A stretch of DNA of 64,000 nucleotides from Bradyrhizobium sp. MOS003 (GTDB lineage Bacteria > Pseudomonadota > Alphaproteobacteria > Rhizobiales > Xanthobacteraceae): positions 18,351 to 82,350 of the forward strand of contig NZ_PYFW01000015.1 of assembly GCF_003020125.1 (NCBI RefSeq), read 5' to 3'. Of this stretch, positions 52,792 through 62,235 are shown piece by piece (the first letter of the stretch is position 1; each line of letters begins with the position of its first letter). A program made the position numbers and the translations under genes. The notes beneath the pieces were generated by a model. It did not search any database. It was given only the letters and a program-made list of their open reading frames with translations, and was not told the origin of the DNA.

Positions 52792-53994
52792 GTGTCTCGT
52801 CCGGCTCTGGAGGTTGCGGATATCTTCCGCGTCCGTGGCCCGGCATGGCGGCAGGCCCATGCCGGCCACGTCAGCCTCGAGCAGCTGAAGGTGATGTCGG
52901 CGATCGAGAGCTGCCGCACGGCAACCCTCGGCGGCCATGTCGCGCGCTGCGAGGACTGTGCCTACACGTCCATCGCCTACAACTCCTGCCGCAACCGGCA
53001 CTGCCCGAAGTGCCAGGGGGCTGCGGCGAAGCAGTGGCTCGCCGATCGCCAAGCCGAGTTGCTGCCGGTGCCGTATTATCACGTCGTGTTCACGCTGCGG
53101 GCCCGGATCGCCGACATCGCCTATCACAACAGGGCTGCCATCTACGACCTGCTGTTCAAGGTCTCGGCCGAGACGATGCTGACGATCGCCGCCGATCCGA
53201 AGCATCTCGGCGCCAGGATCGGCATCACGTCCGTGCTGCATACCTGGGGCTCGGCCATGACCCACCACCCGCATGTGCACATGATCGTGCCCGGCGGCGG
53301 CATCTCACCCGATGGCCGGAACTGGGCGTCCTGCAGGCCGGGGTTCTTCCTGCCGGTGCGCGTGCTCTCACGCCTGTTCCGGCGGCTGTTCCTGGAGCGT
53401 CTTGCAGCCCTCCACCAGGCCGGGCGCCTGAGCTTCTTCGGCAACGACGCTCATCTCGCCGGAGCACAATCCTTCGCCGCATTGCTTGCAGCCTCCCGCA
53501 AGACCGAGTGGGTCGTCTATGCTAAGCGTCCGTTCGGCGGGCCACAGGCCGTGCTGGCCTATCTGTCGCGCTATACTCACCGCGTCGCCATCGCCAACAG
53601 CCGCCTCATCGCCCTCGACCAGCACGGCGTCACCTTCAGATGGAAGGATTACCGCATCGAGGGCAGCCACCGTCGAAAGCGGATGACGCTCGCCACGGAC
53701 GAGCTCATCCGCCGCTTCCTCATCCACGTGCTGCCGAAGGGCTTCCACCGCATCCGCCACTACGGCCTGCTCGCACGGGGGACCTGCGCCGACAACGTCG
53801 CACGCGCGCGCGAGCTGCTCGCCGCTGCAAGTTCTGAAGGCCAGCCCACCACGGCTGTCGCCGCCGATCAAACCAAGCCGACTTGTCCATGCTGCGGCGG
53901 CCGCATGATCGTCATCGAGGTCTTTGAGCGAGGCGCAACGCCTCGCCACCGACCGACCGCGCCAGCCAGCGCCATCAGGATCGACACCTCATGA
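52792..53994 (+). CDS. IS91 family transposase
   Basis: A 400 aa rolling-circle transposase. The N-terminal zinc-binding region has CEDCAYTSIAYNSCRNRHCP KC; the HUH nuclease site is HPHVHMIVPGGG; the catalytic Tyr region is AVLAYLSRYTHRVAIANSRL. It ends with a Cys-rich CPCCGGRM segment. It nicks and joins single-stranded ends during transposition. The GTG at 52792 starts 12 nt after the recombinase stop, so both are one operon. Appears intact. Confidence 0.93.
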   Translation: MSRPALEVADIFRVRGPAWRQAHAGHVSLEQLKVMSAIESCRTATLGGHVARCEDCAYTSIAYNSCRNRHCPKCQGAAAKQWLADRQAELLPVPYYHVVFTLRARIADIAYHNRAAIYDLLFKVSAETMLTIAADPKHLGARIGITSVLHTWGSAMTHHPHVHMIVPGGGISPDGRNWASCRPGFFLPVRVLSRLFRRLFLERLAALHQAGRLSFFGNDAHLAGAQSFAALLAASRKTEWVVYAKRPFGGPQAVLAYLSRYTHRVAIANSRLIALDQHGVTFRWKDYRIEGSHRRKRMTLATDELIRRFLIHVLPKGFHRIRHYGLLARGTCADNVARARELLAAASSEGQPTTAVAADQTKPTCPCCGGRMIVIEVFERGATPRHRPTAPASAIRIDTS

Positions 53995-54540
53995 CCTCGC
54001 AACCGCCATTCGGCAAAGCTGCTCGTCGTGCCCGCCGCTCATCGACTGGCCACGGCGACATGCGTCCAAACGCTCATCGGTTGCCGACCGGCCGACCATT
54101 GATCGCGCTCGACGCCGCCCACCGCTCAATCATCGACCGCGCCACCGCCGCGCAGCTCGCTGCACCGGTTCAAACTCAATCGGTCAATTTGCCTGCAGCG
54201 CTCAAATCCCCATAGAGCCTGCCGCACCAGTCCCGCACACCATGCGCGGTTTCCTCCCTTGGAGGCTTTCGGACGCCGGCCGCCCGAATATGCCGCGCCG
54301 TCACGCCAGCGGCCGGCATCCGAAACCCTTCACAGAAGCGGTCCTGAGCATTTGCAAAAATAGGTCAGGCCCCGGCTAAAACCTGCTTGTACAGAGCAAT
54401 GTATCCCCCAGCGTTCGAGCAGTCATATTGCGACTGCGGATATTGGAGCCTTCCCCGCAGCAGCCCTCGATATTTTTAGCTACTTGGAACTTTTGCTTTC
54501 GGAGGGTGTTTACTGCCGTTGTTCAGCTTTGGGGGACACA
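53995..54540. other. right flank of the IS91 element and intergenic DNA
   Basis: Up to about 54380 the sequence is non-coding element DNA with an imperfect inverted repeat (GGACGCCGGCCGCC / GGCCGGCATCC). The rest leads into the FIST gene and should contain its promoter. Confidence 0.4.
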
Positions 54541-55698
54541 ATGAAAGCGTCGGTAGTCTCGACGGATTCGAGCGATAGCTCGACTGCAGGTAAATTTTTG
54601 GCCACCGAAATACGGAATTCCCTAAGCAAACCGCCTGCTGCCTTCATTTTATTTGCAGCTCCTCAACATGACCACGGAGCGATGCTTTCCGCCATCAAAA
54701 GGGAGCTGCCCGATACCATCGTTGTTGGAGCTTCCTCTGCCGGCGAATTTACGAACGTGACAAGTGGACAAGGCTCAGCGTGTGCCCTCGGCTTAGTTGG
54801 TGACGATGTGGTCTTCTCGTATAGCGTTGGACGTAACCTCGCGATGGATGCCAGTGCGGCAGCCAAAGAGATAGTTTCGAGGTTTACACCGACACCGCCT
54901 GGGCGATTTCCATTTCGGGCTGCTCTCGTTCTAGCTGACGCTCTGGCTGGTCATGCTGATATTTTGGTGGATCAGTTGACCTTAGCTACAGCGGGTCAGT
55001 ATCAATTTTTTGGTGGGGGCGCGGGGGACAACGCTCAATTTCAAAAGACCACTGTATTTTGTGGAGAAGAAGTTATATCCGACGCCGCGGTGGCATTGGA
55101 AATTCTTTCCTCAAAGCCGCTGGGCGTTGGTGTTAGTCATGGCTGGACCCCTGCTTCGCGCGCCTATCGCGTCACTGCGAGTGACGGCATGCGAGTGGTT
55201 AGTCTTGACGGCTTTCCAGCGATCGAAGCGTTCGAAGAACACGCACAAGAGACTCATCAGAGATTGGATCGAAAGGAACCGTTACCATTCTTTCTGCACA
55301 ATATTATCGGCGTGGATAGCGGAGCTGAACATCGCTTGCGGGTACCTCTGGCTGTCGATACTGAAGGCGCAGTTATGTGCGCCGCCGAGATCCCCGTTGG
55401 ATCAGTTGTAAGAATTATGAAGACTAGCACGGCATCTGCAGTTTCTGCCGCGAAACAGGCGGCAAATGCTGCGTTGGATGCATTAGGCGGTCCTCCAGCC
55501 GCTGCCCTTTTCTTTGATTGCGTCGCTACTCGGCTGCGGATGGGAGATGAGTTCGGGTTGGAACTCTCAAGCCTGCAAGAGCGCTTTTCCGAAGCGCCGT
55601 TGACGGGGTGTAACACCCACGGTCAGATAGCCCGGGCGGAAGGGCAGTTCAGTGGCTTTCACAACTGCACTGCGGTCGTTTGCGTCTTTCCCGAGTAG
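54541..55698 (+). CDS. FIST domain signal-sensing protein
   Basis: A 385 aa protein. FIST_N (about 20-210) includes AAPQHDHGAMLSAIKRELPD, IVVGASSAGEFTN, GQYQFFGGGAGDN and VALEILSSKPLGVGVSHGW; FIST_C (about 220-365) has LPFFLHNIIGV, RIMKTSTASAVSAAKQAANA, ALFFDCVATRLRMG and PLTGCNTHGQIA. FIST proteins are soluble sensors, thought to bind small ligands such as amino acids, and pair with kinases or chemoreceptors. The ATG at 54541 was chosen over an upstream start because it gives the usual N-terminus. It overlaps the next gene, a histidine kinase, by 19 nt. Confidence 0.9.
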   Translation: MKASVVSTDSSDSSTAGKFLATEIRNSLSKPPAAFILFAAPQHDHGAMLSAIKRELPDTIVVGASSAGEFTNVTSGQGSACALGLVGDDVVFSYSVGRNLAMDASAAAKEIVSRFTPTPPGRFPFRAALVLADALAGHADILVDQLTLATAGQYQFFGGGAGDNAQFQKTTVFCGEEVISDAAVALEILSSKPLGVGVSHGWTPASRAYRVTASDGMRVVSLDGFPAIEAFEEHAQETHQRLDRKEPLPFFLHNIIGVDSGAEHRLRVPLAVDTEGAVMCAAEIPVGSVVRIMKTSTASAVSAAKQAANAALDALGGPPAAALFFDCVATRLRMGDEFGLELSSLQERFSEAPLTGCNTHGQIARAEGQFSGFHNCTAVVCVFPE

Positions 55699-57449
55699 AT
55701 CAATTGGGAGATGCCGGGGCTCACCTTTTAAACGGATTTGCCAGCGCCAGCGGAAGGCAGGAAGCTTCAGCGCGACTAGCCAAGGAAATGGCAGCCGATG
55801 CCTTCCTCATTTTCTTGAAAGATGAAGAAACAGGCAGTTTTACGCCAGCTCAGGGATTTGACCAGCGGCTACCCGGTGGCCGGTCTTGGCGAGCGTTTTT
55901 AAGGCGCGCGTCAACTTGCTGCGAGTTCTCCGGAGAAGTAGCCTTTCCCGACGCCAACACGCTCGTTCCCGCCGTTGCTCGTTCGGTCGCTGCGGCAACG
56001 TTGGTGTTCGTCGGCAAAAACATGGATATTCGCTGGAATAATATCGAGTCCGGCCTGCCGCTTTTGATCGAGCTACTGAAAAGCGAAGCACGCATCCATA
56101 TGGCACTGGCACGGGAACGTTCCGCCACAGAGGCCGCGGCTCACGCAACGCACCTTGCGCGCGCACTCGATGGCGCCCGTAAGGACGTTTCCGCAACGTC
56201 TTTGAGACTTCAGCAACTCAATGCGACGTTGGAACAGCGTGTAGCGGAAGAAATCGCGCGTCGGACGGAGGCGGAAGCGGCCCTGCGCCAGGCCCAAAAG
56301 CTTGAGGCGATCGGTCAGCTTACCGGGGGTGTTGCGCACGACTTTAACAACCTGCTTACGGTTATCATGGGTGGTCTTGATACCATCGGGCGGCAGATCG
56401 CGAGCATGACCGATGCACCACAGTTTGGACGCATCATGCGAGCGCAGGCAATGGCGCATCATGCATCTCAGCGCGCGGCGACGCTCACCGCCCGCTTGCT
56501 AGCGTTTTCACGTCGGCAACCGCTAGATCCAAAGCCCATTAATGTAGATCGTTTGCTCGGCGGAATGACCGAACTGCTCAAGAGTACTTTAGGAGAGCAA
56601 ATCAGACTTGAGATAGTGGGCAATGCAGGTTTGTGGAGCGCCTTTGCTGATGCATCCGAGCTGGAACACAGCATCCTCAATCTGGCGGTCAATGCGCGAG
56701 ATGCGATGCCCGGCGGAGGACGACTTACAATCGAAACCGGCAACACTTGGCTGGATGATGAGTATGTTGCCGCGCTGCCAGAGCCTGTCCCTCCCGGCCA
56801 GTACGTTTTGGTCGCTGTTACGGACACCGGAACCGGAATGGATAGCGCAACCATCGATCGCGTTTTCGAGCCTTTTTTTACGACTAAGGAGGTAGGCAAA
56901 GGGACTGGGTTGGGACTCAGTCAAGTTTACGGGTTCGTGCGACAGACAGGTGGCCACATTCGGATTTACAGCGAGCCGGGGCATGGCACGACGGTCAAAC
57001 TCTATCTTCCTCGATCGCAGACTGAACCCGATAAGCAGGAAGATCGCAGCATCCCGACCGCAGCGCTGTTGAGGGGTAACGAAGCTATCCTAGTTGTAGA
57101 AGACCATGACGATTTGCGCGCGTATTCATCCGGTGTGCTCCGCGACCTGGGATATCAAGTTTTCGAAGCGGCTGATGCAGCCTCGGCCATTGGCTTTCTT
57201 GAATCCTCTCGGTCTATCGATCTTCTCTTCACAGACGTTATATTGCCGGATGGCCTTACCGGGAAAAATATCGCCGATCACGCTAGGCGCTTGCACCCAA
57301 CCATCAAAGTCCTATTCACAACCGGCTACACACGCAACGCGATAGTCCACAACGGTCGGCTTGATGCGGGGATCAACTTGTTGAGCAAACCATTCACCTT
57401 TCGCGGTCTGGCGGAGAAAGTACGTAAAATTCTTGACGAAGAAACATGA
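55680..57449 (+). CDS. soluble hybrid histidine kinase, partner of FIST
   Basis: A 589 aa protein with TTG start at 55680. It has a degenerate GAF-like N-terminal sensor (about 20-140), a coiled coil (about 150-215), HisKA (phospho-His in GGVAHDFNNLLTV), HATPase (ILNLAVNARDAMPGGG, DTGTGMDSA, GTGLGLSQVYGFVR) and a receiver domain (DLLFTDVILPDG). No transmembrane helix, so it senses inside the cell, with FIST as likely ligand sensor. Its cytoplasmic half parallels the kinase at 22699-24843. An in-frame ATG is not available near the overlap, making coupled initiation at TTG likely. Confidence 0.9.
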   Translation: MRLSRVDQLGDAGAHLLNGFASASGRQEASARLAKEMAADAFLIFLKDEETGSFTPAQGFDQRLPGGRSWRAFLRRASTCCEFSGEVAFPDANTLVPAVARSVAAATLVFVGKNMDIRWNNIESGLPLLIELLKSEARIHMALARERSATEAAAHATHLARALDGARKDVSATSLRLQQLNATLEQRVAEEIARRTEAEAALRQAQKLEAIGQLTGGVAHDFNNLLTVIMGGLDTIGRQIASMTDAPQFGRIMRAQAMAHHASQRAATLTARLLAFSRRQPLDPKPINVDRLLGGMTELLKSTLGEQIRLEIVGNAGLWSAFADASELEHSILNLAVNARDAMPGGGRLTIETGNTWLDDEYVAALPEPVPPGQYVLVAVTDTGTGMDSATIDRVFEPFFTTKEVGKGTGLGLSQVYGFVRQTGGHIRIYSEPGHGTTVKLYLPRSQTEPDKQEDRSIPTAALLRGNEAILVVEDHDDLRAYSSGVLRDLGYQVFEAADAASAIGFLESSRSIDLLFTDVILPDGLTGKNIADHARRLHPTIKVLFTTGYTRNAIVHNGRLDAGINLLSKPFTFRGLAEKVRKILDEET

Positions 57450-57668
57450 GATGCGGGGATGCTCAAATCTCTGCGGCATCGCGAATTCCATCTCGCGTCG
57501 ACGCCAAAGCCAGCTGATACAACGCGAAAATGCCTCTTGCAGTTTCCGGGCGAGTCTTACGTGCGCCTTGGCCATAGCTGAAACGGCCGGCACGCCTGAT
57601 ACACGTCTGAGTGCGAAGCCTGTCGCCCGCGACGGGTCAAAAGGCGAGCTGCGCACCGGTCTCCCTGA

Positions 57669-57690
57669 GTCCGCTCTGGGTCAAAAGCGG
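57669..57690. repeat. dispersed GTCCGC...GGGTCA repeat, copy
   Basis: GTCCGCTCTGGGTCAAAAGC, followed by GGCCAGAAGCGGACTC at 57724-57739, an imperfect inverse of its start. The 57450-57770 gap holds no supported gene. Confidence 0.5.
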
Positions 57691-57770
57691 CCCTGGAACG
57701 GCTGCACGCGGTAGGTCGGCTGTGGCCAGAAGCGGACTCATGCACCGCCGCAATGCCGCAATTAAGGTCT

Positions 57771-58749
57771 CTATTCGATCACCTTGTCCGCGCGGATTAG
57801 CAACGAGGGCGGCACAGTGAGACCGAGCGCCTTCGCCGTCTTCATGTTGATCAGGAGCCCGAATTTGGTTGGCCGTTCTACCGGAAGGTCAGAAGGCTTA
57901 GTGCCTTTGAGTATCTTGTCCACGTAGCCCGCCGCACGGCGGAATAGATCTCGGGCGTCGGCTCCGTACACAGACAGTCCGCCATCGGCATAGTGCCTGA
58001 ACAGATAGTTTGCCGGCAGGCGATACTTTGCTGCGAGCGCGAAAATCCGCGAAGCCTGGACATAGGTGAGCGTATCGCCAAAATCGATGATCGCGTTGGC
58101 GTTCTGGGCGGCAGCGGACGCAAACGCGGCGTCGAGCTCGTCGGCCGTGGCCGCTTCGACCGGCACCAAAGTCACCCCGAGCTCCTGCCCTATTCGTGGT
58201 ACGTCTTCTGCGAGATATAGCTTCTGCATTGGGTTGGCCGGATTGACCAAGAGTGCGATTTTCGAGGCGCCGGGAACGAGTTCTCGAAGGATTTCGAGAC
58301 GTTTCGCGAGGAAGTCGTCCGACCATTGTCGAAAGGCCCGTCACGTTGCCTCCGGGGGGCGCCAGGGTTTGCACAAGGCCAAGCTTCACGGGATCGGCCA
58401 CACTTACGAATACAATCGGAATGGTGGTGGTGGCCGACTTCAGCGCTACGGCCGCTTGCGGCCCGGGAGCGATGAGCAGTTCGGGGCTAAGGGCAATCAG
58501 ATCGGCGACAGAAGCCGCCAGTCGATCCGAGGGATGGGAAAATCGATACTCGATTACGAGATTCTTACCCTCGATCCATCCGATGCTGCGCAGCGCATCA
58601 AGAAGCACAAGCTCGGCTTGATTAAGAGCTTTTGCGCTTCCATCACCTACAGCAAGAAAGCCAAGCCGACGACGCTTTCCCTGCGCGCGCGAATAACGTG
58701 GCGAAAGAAGCAACGCCGCAGTGCCAGCTATGAACTCCCGCCGTTTCAT
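57771..58749 (-). pseudogene. ABC transporter substrate-binding protein (PF04392 type), frameshifted
   Basis: The first frame starts MKRREFIAGTAALLLSPRYS (signal peptide), then RRRLGFLAVGDGSAKALNQA, LIALSPELLIAPGPQAAVAL and PPGGNVTGLSTMV. At about 58320 the frame changes; the other frame continues DDFLAKRLEILRELVPGASK, LVNPANPMQKLYLAEDVPRI to VDKILKGTKPSDLPVERPTK and a natural stop. It is a paralog of the intact protein at 40795-41757. Fixing one base restores a normal ~325 aa protein. Confidence 0.85.
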
Positions 58750-58869
58750 TCGACCCTCATCACAGCGTGAGGACGAAGGCGCATCGTATCACGTCTCGCT
58801 AGTCGCGGCATTCTGTGGCTGCATATGCTGCGGTGCGAATGCGGTGCGTGGCTCAGGGCGGCGGTGGGT

Positions 58870-58990
58870 CATAACCGCCCTTCGGAGTGCCGGCCGGCTG
58901 CTTCCGGTCTACCCTATGAGCCGACCACCCGGGACGCTGCCTAGACTTCGCGTTCGGGCCAATAGCCGACCTGTAGGGGAGGTAAGCTGC
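58870..58990. repeat. dispersed repeat fragment
   Basis: GGCCGGCTGCTTCCGGTCTA and TTCGGGCCAATAGCCGACCT correspond to parts of the repeat at 41767-41895 and others. The 58750-59074 gap has no gene. Confidence 0.45.
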
Positions 58991-59074
58991 ATGGCCGAGA
59001 AGTGGTTCTGAATACTGCCGCGGGTCACGAGGTTGGTTTGCACACCAAGACTAGTGGCCCGCAAACAGATCACT

Positions 59075-59326
59075 TTATCGACGCGCTCCGACGCGATTAA
59101 CGCCACCATTGGCGTTGCCGCCGACGTTATGACGGACTGCAGCGCGCGCAACGGGGCGCGGCCTCAGGGTTACGCCGGCCCGGGCAACGCACCCCCCCGG
59201 ATAATCGACGTACTGGCAATAGACGATTGCCTGTGCCGGTGAAGAATTAAGCGTAACACCTGCAAGTGCCAGAAGGGCGCTGGCAGCGATGCCGGTAAGC
59301 GTCACTGACTTTATCTTAGGTTTCAT
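59075..59326 (-). CDS. small secreted protein
   Basis: An 83 aa protein with a signal peptide (VTLTGIAASALLALAGVTLN, cleavage likely after PAQA) and a short mature part: IVYCQYVDYPGGCVARAGVT, then LRPRPVARAAVRHNVGGNAN ending in Gly/Asn/Arg. AGAGGAGCACC precedes the ATG at 59326. Two Cys may form a disulfide. Near-identical small secreted proteins are typical of Bradyrhizobium; role unknown, periplasmic or extracellular. Confidence 0.78.
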   Translation of the reverse strand: MKPKIKSVTLTGIAASALLALAGVTLNSSPAQAIVYCQYVDYPGGCVARAGVTLRPRPVARAAVRHNVGGNANGGVNRVGARR

Positions 59327-59454
59327 GATGGTGCTCCTCTAAGGGTAGCGGAAGCCACGCATTCCTACGGCTTACGAATAGCGTGTGCGCTTAGAGATGA
59401 GCGACATTGACGTGGATCAAGGGTGAGCCGGGCTGTCCATTCACAGTGCCTGCG

Positions 59455-59721
59455 ATGACACCAACCTGGTATGTCACCTTCGAAGTCCGCAAACGCGGAA
59501 CGCTGCCGAAGCAACGGAGCCCTCGGCAAACGAGGACCTTCGCTACGGAAGCAGAGGCCAAGGCGTTCGTTCGTGCAAAGCTCGACGAAGGCCTCGCTGT
59601 ATTTGCAGGTACGATCAATCCGAGCGTCCCTCGGCGGCTTATTCCGTCGGCCCGCATCCGAGCCTGGCTTGACGACGAACTACCAGACACTGAACGACAT
59701 ACCGGCCCCGATGCTGAATAA
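59455..59721 (+). CDS. conserved hypothetical protein (AP2-like/integrase-N-like fold)
   Basis: An 88 aa protein: MTPTWYVTFEVRKRGTLPKQ, RTFATEAEAKAFVRAKLDEG, LAVFAGTINPSVPRRLIPSA, IRAWLDDE. The three-strand plus helix pattern (WYV.F......P......RTF.TE.EAK.FAR.K...GL.V.AGTI.P) recurs widely in Bradyrhizobium and resembles the arm-binding domain of integrases. The start at 59455 matches relatives. Confidence 0.75.
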   Translation: MTPTWYVTFEVRKRGTLPKQRSPRQTRTFATEAEAKAFVRAKLDEGLAVFAGTINPSVPRRLIPSARIRAWLDDELPDTERHTGPDAE

Positions 59722-59868
59722 GCACGTCTCCGTGCACATAGACGGCTGTTGAGTGTTGCCATTATGTTACGGGCTTAGGATCTCATCGAACGTAACGTCT
59801 GGATGTTCCGCCATGCTTATGCACGCCAGTCTGCATTTGCATCTCTAGACAAAAAAGAGCGAGGAGAC

Positions 59869-60633
59869 ATGACGATGAGAAGGCTTTCGATGGCTGCGAT
59901 TGGCTTCGCGGCGCTCAACATGACGGCTCCGGCCATCGCCGCCGATATGGCGGTCAAGACAGCGCCGCCTCCAGCCCCGGTGGCGGCGGTTTACACCTGG
60001 AGCGGCTTCTACGTTGGCGCCAATGGAGGCTGGGGGCAGAGCCATGGCTGCGTGGATTTCCTGACGCCCGTAGGGACAGTCGCAGGTGGTTGCGCCGATC
60101 GCTCCGGAGGCCTCGTGGGCGGACAGATCGGGTATCGCTGGCAAACCAATCAGTTTGTGCTCGGCCTGGAAGCGCAGGGCGATTGGGCCGAAATCAAGAA
60201 CACGCGCGTCAGCCTGATCGATCCACTGATCTCGACCACAGGCAAGATCGACGCTATCGGGCTGTTTACGGCCCAACTCGGTTGGGCTTGGAACGCATCG
60301 CTGCTCTACGTGAAGGGCGGCGCCGCCGTGACGCGCAATCGCTTCGATGTATTCAATAACGTCACTGGGGTCGGACTCGCCTCGGCAGGCCACACGCGCT
60401 GGGGTGGTGCCCTGGGCGTGGGCTGGGAATACAGCTTCACGCCGAACTGGTCGTTCGGCATCGAGTATGACCATCTCTGGATGGGTCGTGACAATTTCGG
60501 CTACGCAGGCGTGGTCACGCCCGGAGGGTTCGTCCTCACCGGGAGCGGGGTCAGCCAGGATGTGGACATGGTCACACTTCGGTTGAACTATCGTTTCGGC
60601 GGCTATGGCGCGCCGGTCACCGCTCGCTACTGA
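59869..60633 (+). CDS. outer-membrane beta-barrel protein (Omp25/RopB-like)
   Basis: A 254 aa protein. GAGGAGA precedes ATG 59869. The signal peptide (RRLSMAAIGFAALNMTAPAI AADMA) is followed by a Pro/Ala linker and YTWSGFYVGANGGWG, the conserved first strand of rhizobial Omp25/Omp31 porins. It has eight predicted strands and the C-terminal NYRFGGYGAPVTARY ending in an aromatic residue, as required for BAM insertion. Such proteins are abundant structural porins or adhesins of the alphaproteobacterial outer membrane. A strong hairpin follows the gene. Confidence 0.92.
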   Translation: MTMRRLSMAAIGFAALNMTAPAIAADMAVKTAPPPAPVAAVYTWSGFYVGANGGWGQSHGCVDFLTPVGTVAGGCADRSGGLVGGQIGYRWQTNQFVLGLEAQGDWAEIKNTRVSLIDPLISTTGKIDAIGLFTAQLGWAWNASLLYVKGGAAVTRNRFDVFNNVTGVGLASAGHTRWGGALGVGWEYSFTPNWSFGIEYDHLWMGRDNFGYAGVVTPGGFVLTGSGVSQDVDMVTLRLNYRFGGYGAPVTARY

Positions 60634-60653
60634 ACCGTGGTTCCGCCCATAAT

Positions 60654-60677
60654 GGAGGCCCCGACAACGGGGCTTCC
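60654..60677 (+). terminator. hairpin downstream of the porin gene
   Basis: GGAGGCCCCG (60654-60663), loop ACAA, CGGGGCTTCC (60668-60677): a 10-bp stem with one G-T pair, 20 bp after the porin stop. No long T run follows. Confidence 0.55.
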
Positions 60678-60719
60678 GCATTATCTAATGGCGAAGGGGC
60701 TTTCCCTTCGATCTGGCTA

Positions 60720-61343
60720 CTAGTCCTGACGATCAAGGCCGGCGAATAGCTGACGGTCCAAGAGCACGATCTGGCGTTGGCTGGTACCGACGAAGCCGAG
60801 GATGCCAAGCTCGCGCATATGCGATAGTGACCGCGAGACAGTCTGGAGCGTCAGGCCAAGATAATCCGCAATATCCCGCCGTGACATTGGCAGCGTCAAA
60901 ATCCCTGCAACAGCGAGCCGCTCGTCCATTTCGAGGATGAAGGCTGCAACCCGTTCGGGCGAGGACTTGCGTCCAAGTAGCAGAACATGGTCTTCCGCAT
61001 GCTTGAGATTACAGGTTGTCATGTCGAGCAGTTGCTTAGATAATTTACAGTCACGCTCGGCAATTGCGTTCAAACTTTGTCGCCGTATCAGGCGGACAGT
61101 CGTGTCTACGACGGCTTGTAGTGTGAAGCGGTGGGTACTTCCATTCTCCATTCCGAAGATGTCGCCCACCACGTGAAATGCGCCAATTAGCCGGCGGCCA
61201 TCCGGGAGCCACTTGCAGCTTCTTACCGTGCCGGATTTGACTTGGTAGACATAATCAGCGGATTCCTTCTCGCCGTAAATCTCGCTGCCCCTCAGATACG
61301 TATATTTGCTGAAGTTGATCATCGGATTCGTTTCGCTCCTCAT
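60720..61343 (-). CDS. Crp/Fnr family transcriptional regulator (FixK-like)
   Basis: About 207 aa from ATG 61343 (a longer reading to 61400 is possible). The cNMP-binding barrel is in YLRGSEIYGEKESADYVYQV, GRRLIGAFHVVGDIFGMENG; the Crp-type HTH is LTLPMSRRDIADYLGLTLQT VSRSLSHMRELGIL. The recognition helix TLQTVSRSLSHM has the E/Q..SR pattern of FNR/FixK proteins, which read TTGAT..ATCAA. The N-terminal Cys cluster of FNR is absent, so it resembles FixK, which is not oxygen-sensing itself. Two FixK-like boxes lie to its right. Confidence 0.9.
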   Translation of the reverse strand: MRSETNPMINFSKYTYLRGSEIYGEKESADYVYQVKSGTVRSCKWLPDGRRLIGAFHVVGDIFGMENGSTHRFTLQAVVDTTVRLIRRQSLNAIAERDCKLSKQLLDMTTCNLKHAEDHVLLLGRKSSPERVAAFILEMDERLAVAGILTLPMSRRDIADYLGLTLQTVSRSLSHMRELGILGFVGTSQRQIVLLDRQLFAGLDRQD

Positions 61344-61804
61344 TCCGAGTTCAGAGAGCGAGTGCGTACGTGGCAAGGAAACGGAGGAAAGCATGAGCAT
61401 TGTCCGCTCAATGGTGATGGCAAGGGCCTGTCAACCGCGCGGTTTGCGGTGCCGGATTGGGCCGCGCATGGCGACGAGAATTCTCAGGTATTGTGCGACC
61501 GCTCGGTATTGTCCTAAAGGTCAGTGCACCATTAACGACGGCTCCAAGCGGCTTTGGTGGTTAGCAACCATGACGCCGCCAATAGATGCAGCATTCCGCC
61601 GGCGCTAGAAGCCGCTCGATCCACACCAGGACTTGAATCGCCGCCGCAACAGCACGACACAATCCATGTCGCAATGACAGCAACTGCCGCGCTTTCAATA
61701 AAATTGATTCTGGTGAGCAGAGCTGTCCCTTGATCTAGCGCAATAGGGGCCTCGCTGAAGTCTCCAACCTCACGATGCCGGATTAGCCCGGCTTGGAGGC
61801 CATC
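61344..61804. other. intergenic region between the regulator and a secreted-protein gene
   Basis: No gene supported; frames on the minus strand have no motif. It contains a FixK-like box (61730-61743). Confidence 0.45.
61730..61743 (+). promoter_or_regulatory. FixK-type box
   Basis: TTGATCTAGCGCAA fits TTG(A/C)-N6-(T/G)CAA, the FixK2 pattern of Bradyrhizobium. It is 61 bp before the ATG at 61805, a suitable place for activation. Confidence 0.5.
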
Positions 61805-62146
61805 ATGAACGCGAAACGACTTTGTGCTGTGGCTGCTGCATTCGCGTGTGCAGTCTCGCTTTCTTTTGGTTGGACTGAAAACGATGGCTTGTCCCTCTCG
61901 GTCCAGAAGACTGAAGCAGCGACACGACTGGTGGTGTATTCCAATTATCGTGGCCACCTCTATCGCGGCGGCTATATAGCCGACACAACAGGGCTCCCCT
62001 GGTACGCGGTGCGCGCCCACTATGCGGGTGGTCCCTGGAGCTACGGCTACACCGGCTGGACAGACTACGCCGCCCGCAATGGCATCAGTTGCGTGCCCGG
62101 CACACTCGTCAAGGGTGGAGACGGCATCATGTACGTCTGCCAATAG
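61805..62146 (+). CDS. secreted hypothetical protein
   Basis: A 113 aa protein. CTTGGAGGCC precedes ATG 61805. A signal peptide (NAKRLCAVAAAFACAVSLSF) is followed by a Tyr/Gly-rich mature part (LVVYSNYRGHLYRGGYIADT, GPWSYGYTGWTDYAARNGIS CVPG) with two Cys. Not recognised beyond being a small envelope or extracellular protein. A FixK-like box lies just upstream. Confidence 0.7.
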   Translation: MNAKRLCAVAAAFACAVSLSFGWTENDGLSLSVQKTEAATRLVVYSNYRGHLYRGGYIADTTGLPWYAVRAHYAGGPWSYGYTGWTDYAARNGISCVPGTLVKGGDGIMYVCQ

Positions 62147-62235
62147 GCAGAGCGAGATTAGGAGCGGCGCGTAACCGCCTCTCCTCGGGATGACGGACCA
62201 CTCGCGTCCGAACCTTGATCAAAAGGAGATATATC

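Larger units (their letters stand above)
51735..54380 (+). mobile_element. IS91-type element with accessory tyrosine recombinase
   Basis: A unit of about 2.6 kb carrying a tyrosine recombinase (51905-52779, frameshifted) and directly downstream an IS91-family transposase (52792-53994). IS91 elements move by rolling-circle transposition and have no terminal inverted repeats, so the ends given are approximate: the left end lies before a hairpin at 51853, the right end in the non-coding 54000-54380 stretch. Confidence 0.75.
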
